In this document: piece after piece, positions 19,678 to 28,503 of the stretch
Layout: each line of letters starts with the position of its first letter
Numbering within the stretch: position 1 is the stretch's first letter
Assembly (NCBI RefSeq): GCF_001949145.1
Contig: NW_019091533.1
Location: forward strand, 658,858-687,360
Direction of reading: 5' to 3'
DNA: 28,503 bases
Source of the DNA: Acanthaster planci
Lineage: Eukaryota > Echinodermata > Asteroidea > Valvatida > Acanthasteridae
Made by a program: the position numbers and the translations under genes
The notes under the pieces: generated by a model
Database searches by the model: none
Told to the model about the DNA's origin: nothing
What the model saw: the letters and a program-made list of their open reading frames with translations, nothing else

Positions 19678-21303
19678 TCTTGGTCCTGAGGCCTTTCATA
19701 GTTATTCCGTGATCTGCGACACAAACCACACAGGAAGGCTTTGGAGGGTACACTCACGTATATAGACCAGAAATATGTCCACCGAGCTCATTGATAAAAG
19801 TACGTCCTGACAGCTATGGAATTGGGGAATTGAAGAAATGTGGCACTAAACCTCTGGCCCGGACTCAGGGCTTCCAATTCTGAGCAATTTGGATGCAATT
19901 GGGTCCGAAAGTGGCACTGTTTGAGCCATTTTGCAGAGGGATACATTTTCAAACAGGCTACTTTTCCTGGCAGTGAAATTTCCTTCATTTAAGGGGGGGG
20001 GGGCTTTGTCGGGTGAGAATTGCTCAAAAATTCATTGGTCAACCCACTAAAAATTTAAAGGAAAATGAAAGAGAAGATGTCGAACATGTTTTTTTGTGCA
20101 GCTTGAACACCTGTGAGAGTTGTGTTGTGAGTAGTTTTAAGTATTTGTGAAGTATGGGACTTTATCACTGCTGTCAATGGGAATTTGTTTATTGCAGTGC
20201 ACCCTGGATAATCACTTGTTGACCAGCGGCGGCAACAGACTATGGTAATGTGGTGAACTAGGATTTTGGTTTCATGGAGGGAGTAGCAGTGTCTGGTGTT
20301 GAATAATGTCTTTGGTCATCAGAGGGTGCTCTTTCATTTTTACGGCGTTGCAGGTCCAGGCGCGTAAGTATACATGTACATAATTTAACTTTGTATAAGG
20401 GCGCACTTTTTTTTTCCTTTCTATGCCAGATAGAAGGGGCAGTCAAGTAAAAAGTTAGTAATCTTCAATTAAATATTTTTCCAATGTTATGGGGCAATTC
20501 AGTTATTTTAAGCAAGGTCATGCAGAAGGGGCGGATTAAGGGTGCCTAAGTGCTTGGGCTGGGCCTACATTTTGTTAGGATTTCCCTCCACGTTTGGTCA
20601 CATGTACAGATGTTTCCGTAAAATGAACTCTTGGCCAACTGTATTTTGAAGCTTTAACGAAGAGGATCGGTTGGTAAGGATTTATCTTTATCAATCATAG
20701 GTTAATTTTGGGGTTAAACTCTGTATAAACTGAAAACTATTGTGGGCTTAATTCTGTAACAGCAATTAATGTGGTTGAAAAATTTATTTCTTCTGCCATA
20801 GGTTTCTTTTTAACATGTAAAATAAACCACCGTGACCACTGCATGTAGAACAAGGAATAAACTTCGGCGATCAGTGCGAGCAACCCAAACATGGTGTAAA
20901 GCCTGCAGTCCATCTCTGGACTCAACAAAAAAATGCTATAGTAATAATGGTAGGATGTGCATTATTCATATCACTTGAGTGATGATTGCCGGGCGGAAGT
21001 TGTGCAAAGAACTTTCAACTTGTCAACATGCTGCACGTTCACGAAAGACGTTTTCACACTGAACCATCAGCAAACATCATTTAACTTTTTAGATGCTTTG
21101 AGTTCTGCGCTCACAAATATCCTTCTATGGTCTTGGGCAATAGCCACGAACTTGCAATGTGCGCAGATAACCAAAAACTCTGAGCCATTTTCAATTTTTG
21201 CCTTGTCGCACATCGTCGCACACGGTACGGACACGACGACTCTAGTACTGCGAATGTCGCCCATTTCTCCCCCAAACTGGAAATTTACAGGGTAAAGTAG
21301 TTG
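19678..21303. other. Intergenic DNA, no firm gene
   Basis: Contains an 11-base G homopolymer (19993-20003) and short open frames without recognisable domains. A minus-strand frame at 21264-21067 begins with Met in good context and holds a CAHC motif, but has no clear partner exons. Confidence 0.35.
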
Positions 21304-21417
21304 TTAGAAAAATAATCTACACGTATTAGAGTGTCTGAAAAGCATGTTACAACCACCTAAGCGCGGCATTTTACGCGGAAATTTTTGGCCCGGGCTGCTT
21401 TGAGATTGGGACGCCAT
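21304..21417 (-). CDS. Possible short first coding exon (hypothetical)
   Basis: On the minus strand an ATG at 21417 in strong context (ACCAAAAATGGCG) opens 37 codons rich in Ser, Gln, Pro and basic residues. GT donors occur within it (for example after 21357), and an acceptor-like AATTTCCAG lies at 21277-21285. The tested joins reach a stop quickly in the downstream frame, so no gene model holds. It is listed because a GC-rich stretch upstream (21490-21520) and the start context look like a gene 5' end. Family unknown. Confidence 0.15.
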   Translation of the reverse strand: MASQSQSSPGQKFPRKMPRLGGCNMLFRHSNTCRLFF

Positions 21418-22030
21418 TTTTGGTTCTAGGCTGAATGAGGTCATGAACTGATATGAATAGCTCAATATGATGCTCAAACGAAGCTGTTGATTGGCTCCCC
21501 CGGAAAGGCGGGGGAAACAGTGAAAAACGTAAACGAAAAAGTTTAAAATTGTAATGGGTTCGATTGAACAGTTTTCTGACTTGCGTTGGTAACAAGTCAT
21601 AATGTTTAGGTCCAAGTCAAGACACAAGTCGAAAACTGATAGTTACAATTCAATTTACGAGTCACAAAAAGAGCGACTCGTGTCCTACTCGAATCCAAGT
21701 CAAGTGGCTCAGTCTACAACTCTGGGGAGTACATAAGTAACATGTCCCAACAGCAGAGGTGTCGGCCCGTGTTTTTGTGGAAATGACCTCTATCCAATTA
21801 GTGCTCGCCCAAAACTACGTCATGCCTATACATGTATTTGAAGTTCGTGTAGTTGCCCTTCCCATCAATTTATGCAAGCAGTGATGGGGGCTAGCCAACA
21901 TCACACTATAAAAACAACGTTAACAGTTTAGACACTTTTTGTAACCACTTTTTAAGACCCTTAACCCATGACATGTTAATTGAATGTGTTTAAGAATGTG
22001 TATAAGCTTTAAATGCTAAACACCTTTCGA
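21418..22030. other. Intergenic DNA with short repetitive words
   Basis: Repeated CAAGTC/GACTCG words (21610-21710), for example TCCAAGTCAAG twice, look like a decayed simple repeat. No exon recognised. Confidence 0.35.
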
Positions 22031-23492
22031 TGGTACATGTTCAGCCTTTTGAAATCCGCTTAGCATTTAAGCCTACCCGTATTCCTATACGCATAACAAA
22101 ACGTGCTAAAAAGTGGGAACAAAAAGTGTTTAGAAATGGGTTTGAACTCTAAGCGCCTTTTTTTAAAGGGTGTAGAAGAAGGCATTGGCATCCTCCACGA
22201 CACTGTACGCGGAACCGCAAGATTGTGCCCACATTTCCCGTAGTCACTCAGTAGAAAAATTGGATTCCAAGCTCTCTACACTTGCCAAAACATTAAAATT
22301 CCAATCAGACGATAATTACACAACTATTCTTTTAACAATACCACCACAAACTTTTGAAACCTTATATGAAATTGCATGGCTTCAATATAGTGTTGTCATC
22401 TATTCCAGTTTTCATAGAATCATGCATGTTACTTCATGTAGTTGGGAAACCTCGTACCGAACATCTTACGTCAGAAGATAACAGTCTAAATAGTCATATT
22501 TTGGACTAGGTTAGGATAGTCGTGTCCCGTGAGTTGGGGATTTACAACGAGAATGAGACTACCCTGGAGAGCAAAAATGGAGTTCTGAAAAAATACAAAA
22601 GTAAACATTTACGTGCTATTCTAACTTCCTCATTGGCCCGTTAGAACTCTTGGTTTAATTGCTAGGGCTATCCAAAGAAATTTCCTGGTTTCAGTTGGAA
22701 CTTATTGCAGAAGAATGCATTGGATATTTTCGACTACGTATACAAGGATATGATATAAAAAAATCCATAATAACTGCAATATCACAAGGCATTAGCAACG
22801 TTTGGACGCAACATACATGCACATAAGAAAATAATTTTATACATTAAGGTCAGTATTAACATCTACATTATACTGAACTTCTACATGCAGAAAACCTGTT
22901 ACACGTGGAAAGGTATGAGCTGTCCTATGGACTCCGCTCACAACTACCCCCTCAACGGTGAAACGAAGAGGGGATTGGTAGACATTTGCAGCTGCATCAT
23001 GATTACTTGATAACGGATGGAAGAAAAACACAAGTCATGTGCCCATGGACGCGGCTAACGGCCAGCTTTCTCGTTTTTTACCATACTCGCATGTATATTT
23101 TAGCAGTAGCCAAGTAATTTTGATTTAGCCGTCATAACAGGGCAACGAGCATCCCGCACCAACAAGTGATCACGCAGTGCTGTCTACTGTATGAACCCAG
23201 ACACAGGTGCCTACTTAATCTTTATGTACATCTAGGTACAATGTATAATCGTTTAATATCACAGATGGTGGCGCGTTGTCCCAGTTTAATTAACGCCCAC
23301 ATGAAACGCAAGATGTTCATCGGCGTGTGTGATCATATCCACACAATCCTGAACATCCCAAAGCAGAGAGAGAAAAGGGATTTTTTGACATGCTGCTAGA
23401 AAATAATCGAGAAGAATTCGAAGTGGAGTGTTTTATGCAAACATCATCATCACACAATGGTCAGCTATCCTCCATCTTAGAGGTGGTGCTTA
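22031..23492. other. 3' flank of relic C
   Basis: No gene supported; the DNA aligns with 11687-13468 throughout and the short open frames are not shared between the copies. Confidence 0.4.
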
Positions 23493-25775
23493 TCACTGAC
23501 CGCCTCTACCAGAGACTGATTCATACTCGTCATCTTTGTTCTGCAGTGCCAGTTCTTGGTAGACTTGAGGAGGGTCGTTCGTCCGAACGGTGACTTCATA
23601 ATCATCTTCTCTACCTGACCTGTTGGCTGCAGACTCTACGCACTGGTCGTCATTGACTTTATTGACGTAGCCTCCGTCTGAGTGATAGGCCTTTCTATGG
23701 TGGAAGCTGACAGTGGGTTCTGGATGAGGCGGCCCAGCAGCAGGTCAAATTGGTCTGGTCTTCCTTTCTGTAGCGCCGTTTGAGGAAAATTATCAGAACG
23801 ACAACAGTGAGAGTAACAGTAAGGGTGACAAACATGGTGGGGAGAACAGAAGCAGCCAAAGATATATCTGAGTCCAGGTCGTTGGTAACAGTAAGGTTAA
23901 CCACAGCTCTGTCCAGTTCACCAAGGGTATTTTGAACCAAACACGTGTATATCCCTTGATCAGATATCTCAACCGAAATAATATGAAAAGTCATGTCTGA
24001 GGAAAAGACAAATCTTCCTGTACTTTGTATCATCGTGCCGTTGGGGTCCAGCCATGTAATGTTAGGGATGGGTATACCAGTCGCAGTGCATGACAGGGTC
24101 GCTGTCTGGCCGACCGTCAAGTTGAGGTGATTCTTTTTAATCATGGCCTTGGGAGGATTGCAGGAGAGGTCATGTATGCCCAAGTCTGTAACCACTGTTC
24201 CGGAGTTCTTCGGTGGACCTTGACATCGAGGAAGAGTAGACGGGGGATTGTTGAGAAGCCAGTCGCGTAGACCCGTCAATCGGCAGTCACACTGAAGAGG
24301 GTTGCCTTCAAGCTCAAGTCTGGAGAGCGCTCTGTTTTTGCCAATAAGAGAGTCACCAGGAAACCACTTCGACCTGATTAAAACGAATGTCGAGTATTAT
24401 CAAGCTTTCGCAATGGCCAAGTGTAGAACTTATGTCAGTCAGAGAATTGTGAGCCAGAAAGACGTTCTCCAAATTACCCAAAAATCTCCAAAAGATTGGA
24501 ATCGGTGATATCAAAAATGTTTAGATCGTTTTGAGAAAAATCTATTGTGGTAAGTCCAGGCATAAGTCGAAAAATCTCCGGGTTGACGTCAAGCAGTCGA
24601 TTTCCAGCTAGATACAAACGTTCAAGCGAGCCCAGACCGAAAAAGTAATCAGGATGTAAGACGGAAAGTTGGTTATTGGTGATGGACAGCTCCAACAGAT
24701 CAGCTTGGTTGAGAAATACCCCACCAAATAGTGATGTCAAGGCGTTGTCATCGAGATACAGAGACCGTAGCAGGGTGAGTTGATGCAGAGCGGTTGGATA
24801 GATAAACAGCAGGCGATTGTTTGCTAGATGGAGTTCCGTCAGGTTGACGAATCCTTGCAGGGTTGTAGAGGACAGGTTTCTCAACAGGTTGCCGTTGGCA
24901 TGTAAGATAAGGAGACCTTCTGCCCAATCTGGTTGTATCAGGCAATCAAACGAGTTGCTCCTTACGTCAAGTTTCCTCATTATATTATTTTCGCGCTGAT
25001 AAACCCAGATTCCAATATTCAGTCCACGTAATCCATTGTTGGCTATGATTAACTCATTAGGAGCTGGGACATATACATATTGTAGTCTATTATAACTAAG
25101 AGAAATTAGGGTTGGGTTAATTTGATGCCAGTGGTATTCTATATGAACATCACTGATTTCATTGTGATTCAATAACAAGGTCAAATTTTCAAATAAAAAC
25201 AGCGGAAAATGAGTTCCTATATGGAAATATGTTATTCGGTTGAACCGCATGCTAATAAACGAGGGGAGAGAATCAAATACGAATAAGGAAATTCCATGCT
25301 GAAATTCATTCGAATCAGCCGAAAAGCGCCTTAAACGTTGACAATGTGGAAATTCGTATAAGCTATTGATCATGTTGTTGTCTAATGATATATCCTCAAG
25401 GGAATCCAGCCCGCATGAATAGTCCAAGTGCACAATGACGTTGTGTTGAACCGACAGTTTCTTTAGGCTTCCCATCTCAGTTGACGTCATAAGTGACGTC
25501 ACATCGTATATATTGTTGTAGTCAAGGTAGATTTCAACCAATCTTGTGAATGTCCTGTTGAAATCGGCTGGTTCCAGTATCGATATGTTGTTGTGGCTGA
25601 GATCCATGACGAGGGAGTCTGGGTAGTTGACGGGGATGCAGTCCAGATTGCGGGAGGAGCAGTCGGCCTTACCAGTTACCCGGTCATATGTGCATTGCGC
25701 ATGGCAGGGTGATGACTGAGCGATTCTAATGGACGCTCCAATACACAACAGGAACGTAAACAAAGCCATCGCCAT
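23493..25775 (-). pseudogene. LRR-Ig receptor C (B-type), three frameshifts
   Basis: All parts of a ~750-residue receptor are present in order: the same signal peptide as B, N-cap, about 19 LRRs, C-cap, Ig domain (both cysteines and the WLDPNGT strand present), transmembrane helix, basic KRRYRK and a tail with YVNK, YEVT, YQEL and YESV. Against receptor B three indels shift the frame: a 10-bp tandem duplication at 24479-24498, an extra A at 24361-24363, and an extra base near 23736-23743 at the start of the tail. The first leaves a protein ending in the last LRRs, before the C-cap. Between the breaks the frames remain open and well conserved, so inactivation is recent, unless the single-base changes are sequencing errors. 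The start at 25775 follows the same splice acceptor as B. If made, the truncated product would be a secreted LRR protein of about 430 residues. Confidence 0.88.
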
Positions 25776-27142
25776 CTGCAATAGATTATCAAACAAACAA
25801 TAAATGCTGATTGAATAACCAGCGACGATAAAAGCTAAGCCAAGAGAAGCTATTATTGTTAGAGGGTGAAGATTGTCGAGAAGTTGTGTAAGTATCACAG
25901 CGGGTAAAAATTAATATTATGTATCCTGATTTCTTAACTGAACCTACTGGGACAATTGGAGGTGTTAGCATCTAAGGTAAACACAAACGTGAACAAATAG
26001 TCCGGCTCCGTTGCAAAAATTAAACTATACTGGTCATTTCCTGAAGCTGTCTGAAAAATAAACAAATCATCAAATTCAAACAGATGGTAATTTTAAATTA
26101 TGAAGGAAACCTGACTCAATGTGTAAAAAGAAATTACATGTAGGTATGAAGATCAATAGAAATCCAATGTGACTCGTGCAGAAATATCGTCCGCATCATC
26201 ATCACACAATTTTCTGACGACTTGCATTTTCGAGCGCCTCCCCCTCCTCTCGTCTGATACGACTGAAAACGCAGAAAATGCGAAGGAACAGATAGAAAAA
26301 TCTTCTCAGAAGATCCCCTTTTAAAGTCAAGAACATCATAAGGTACGTCAATGTGTGCACTTCCATAAATTGAAATTAATTAAAGATGTCTGATACCTTT
26401 TTCACTACTGTCGGTGACCAAACAGGCAAGATCTGCGCGTGGTTGCAAATGTCGGTCCTAAAAGAAGCACAACATTAAAACTGAACAGGTTCGCCTAAGT
26501 ACAGCGATTAAGAACTCTTCAACGAACTGGTGTCACAAAGATCCGTATGTCAAATTTACTACAACAAACGGGAGGTTCCTGTAATATCAACATACACATC
26601 AGTTTCTGTGCACTGCGAAAACAGCGTAATGAATAGTGTAAGTTGTAAAACAATGGGGACGGTATCTTGCCCCCAGGAATTCGAAACCACGTAATCTCGT
26701 AGCGTCTGCTGGCCTGCTTAGTTATTGCGATAGACGAAAATAAACTACATGTTTTATCCAAACACTGAAATGATAAATCTTGTTTGTCTTTCTAATGCAT
26801 TCACCTGAACGCGGAGCCCCAGTACCTCTCAAGAATACCTCACTTGAGGTCGGGCCGCACAATTATTTTGTAAGCCGGTGATGTGAATCCAAAATGTTTC
26901 CTTGTTGACACATGCAGCGCCGCGTATCTGTGCACACATTCACGACATGACACAGTATCGTTGCCGCAACAAATATTCCCCCCGACCTGAAACTCCACCT
27001 TAGTCAGGATTCTAGAGGCCGTTGTTCGGGCCATGTTCAGGGCAGCTTCGTTTACGCAAACGGGTTATTAGAAACACATGGATTTTTATTCATGACACAA
27101 CTGTCCAGGCAACCCTCAAACGACAACAACGTCGACTTGGGC
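25776..27142. other. 5' flank of relic C
   Basis: Starts with the acceptor shared with receptor B (identical through 25808), then about 90 bases with no match in B, then diverged homology to 15775-17203. Conserved CTGTGCACTGCGAAAACAGC lies near 26607. No additional gene recognised. Confidence 0.45.
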
Positions 27143-27387
27143 AACTTTTCGAAAAACTTCATAACTCATCCTATTCAGCAAGTAAAATCTCTTGTTGTTC
27201 AACAACTTCTGGAACTAATAAAATTGCAACTTCAGGTTTCTGGGTGATTCCTGATCTATTAACCTTCCCCTCCTTTAAATTGAATCCTGAAATGAACGGT
27301 ATTTCCGGGTACTCGCACACTGGTGGGTCTTATTGAATTTTAGCACATCATTTTTTTTTACATCTGTAAAGTTGGGATTAAAATGAA

Positions 27388-27518
27388 GCTGCGTCCGAAT
27401 CACTTGGCTGCGGCTTGAAATTACACACGACTCAAAGGGAATTCCAACCAACCACGGCCACTACCATAATAGACTCGTATGCAATTGCTAGCCGCAGCTT
27501 AAAATGATTGACACGGCC
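27388..27518. mobile_element. Short palindromic MITE-like element, copy 2
   Basis: The left arm GCTGCGTCCGAATCA...GCTGCGGCTTG aligns with the reverse complement of the right arm, GGCCGTGTCAATCA...GCTGCGGCTAG, over about 45 bp. The tip resembles that of the element at 9127-9245. It is non-coding, and the target-site duplication is unclear. Confidence 0.5.
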
Positions 27519-28107
27519 TACGACAGCTTTTCGCAATGACTTTGTATTGGGTCGAGTGTTTTATACAGGATTGTCTACGCGTCGCACTTTCTCCTGCGCA
27601 CAGTCGATGAAAAACCTGGACGCGTGACGGATACTGCCCCAGCCTACGGCCTTTTACGGTTGAATCCAACAGAAATAATATCCGGGGGAACACCAATTAT
27701 ATTTGAGTGTCTGGCAGACATAAATATATGCTGTCAGCCCCGCATTTACTCTCATTAAATAACAAAATTAATGTTTGGCGTTGTTTATTCTCAATTCAAA
27801 AAGAGTCTTCCATTAAAACTGCTGATTCCACAAGGTCACTAATACATTTGAGTGTTTAGAGGACAATGATAAAATTCTATTCTGATAACAGCAGAGTAAA
27901 ATAAACATTGTATAAAAAGCACATGCACAATCATCAAACCGCAAGGCTTGAAAAATCAATACTCAATTTGCAAAAGGAACCGATTCACCAACTAACATGG
28001 AATCCCTTGGGACAGTGTTATGGCTATGGCTAGGAATAAAAGTCATAAACACACATTACGGTCCCAACTGATGAGAAAATTAACCCGAAGAAGTACAGTA
28101 AAATATA
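27519..28107. other. Intergenic DNA, nothing assigned
   Basis: AT-rich sequence with no recognisable exon, RNA gene or repeat. Confidence 0.35.
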
Positions 28108-28465
28108 TACACCTGCCCACATGTCCCAACTCTTTCACAGTATTATGTGAAAGACACGCCATTTTTGCCTCTCGTTTCCTTTACTGGCAAGAAATGACAG
28201 CCCAATCATTAACCCAATAGTTCTGCAAAAGAACACGTGCTGTATGGTGATCTGATGTGTGGTGTATGGCTCTCCGGACACATTGTCCTGTAAAGAGAAC
28301 CTCTTTGCAGCAAATTCCTTCTCTATAAAGATGTGGTTGACCAAGCACTTTTTCTGTCATATTATAATTCGTTTTCAATATTGTAGGCCTTCACAATTGT
28401 GGTTCTTCGTATTAATTCTTGCATTTTCCCATTAGTCCCTTTTTTTACAGTCCAGTGTGACGGTG
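28108..28465 (+). repeat. Long direct repeat, right copy (pairs with 645-1045)
   Basis: Same-orientation counterpart of the left-end block, including TATTA-(C/T)-GTGAA, GATCTGATGTGTGGT, TTCTCTATAAAGATGTG and the terminal pyrimidine tract ending TTTTTTTACAG. It lies about 27.5 kb from the left copy and the similarity may continue beyond the window edge. Confidence 0.7.
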
Positions 28466-28503
28466 ATCCATGAAAATGGTAAGAAAAAACCCAAAAGGAG
28501 TGG

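Larger units (their letters stand above)
22031..27142. repeat. Segmental duplication, copy 2 (carries relic C)
   Basis: Same-orientation homologue of 11687-17203. Relative to that copy it lacks the CT microsatellite, has extra bases just upstream of the receptor start (about 25809-25900), and carries the broken receptor C. The homology stops near 27142; the A-like relic that follows copy 1 at 17253 has no counterpart here. Confidence 0.85.

Noticed and set aside
20957-21295. 112-residue plus-strand open frame
   Set aside because: No recognisable domain; overlaps a minus-strand frame with equally weak support.
25776-25898. N-terminal extension of receptor C
   Set aside because: Same reason: intronic sequence upstream of a conserved AG/ATG junction, not shared with B beyond 25808.
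27022-27336. 104-residue open frame
   Set aside because: Its first part lies in duplicated flank DNA where copy 1 has no matching frame; the composition looks random.
1-28503. CRISPR array, bacterial operon, prophage or rRNA genes
   Set aside because: No regularly spaced direct repeats, no dense same-strand short-gap genes and no rRNA-like sequence; splice sites and animal receptor domains show eukaryotic DNA.

Overview
The window is animal nuclear DNA. Its main content is a cluster of leucine-rich-repeat/immunoglobulin (LRR-Ig) type I membrane receptors whose whole protein lies in one coding exon. There are two intact genes (5753-8005 on +, 750 aa; 13469-15718 on -, 749 aa), one nearly full-length copy broken by three frameshifts (23493-25775 on -), and one 5'-truncated, decayed copy (17253-18576 on +). 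Each full-length copy starts its ATG immediately after a splice-acceptor AG, so each should have at least one upstream non-coding exon that I could not locate. The large LRR-Ig family, the many ACATGTA words and the miniature DNA elements fit an invertebrate deuterostome. Amphioxus (Branchiostoma) is my best guess, by inference only; no species-diagnostic sequence was seen.

Layout. 1-4.9 kb: a tRNA-like (SINE-type) relic, a ~400 bp block that recurs at the right end of the window, and otherwise unannotatable DNA. 4.9-5.4 kb: a candidate inverted-repeat element. 5.75-8.0 kb: receptor A. 8.0-11.7 kb: intergenic DNA with two MITE-like palindromes and a degenerate 133-bp tandem repeat. 11.7-17.2 kb: receptor B with its flanks. 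17.25-18.6 kb: receptor relic D, most like A. 18.7-19.7 kb: fragments resembling a piggyBac transposase. 19.7-22.0 kb: unassigned. 22.0-27.1 kb: receptor relic C with its flanks, a second, diverged copy of the 11.7-17.2 kb segment. 27.1-28.5 kb: another MITE-like palindrome and the second copy of the left-end block.

The order A(+) B(-) D(+) C(-), with D most like A and C most like B, suggests duplication of a convergent two-gene unit followed by decay of both members of the second unit. The copies agree best in the LRR N-cap, the C-terminal LRRs, the LRR C-cap and the Ig domain, with patches of near-identity at the DNA level. They differ most in the central LRRs (about residues 160-265) and in the cytoplasmic tail. 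Receptor B and relic C have a tail motif YxxL-x8-YxxV resembling an immunoreceptor tyrosine motif; receptor A has a different tail. I infer a surface recognition/signalling (innate-immune-like or adhesion) family evolving by birth-and-death and gene conversion. Ligand and function cannot be read from the sequence.
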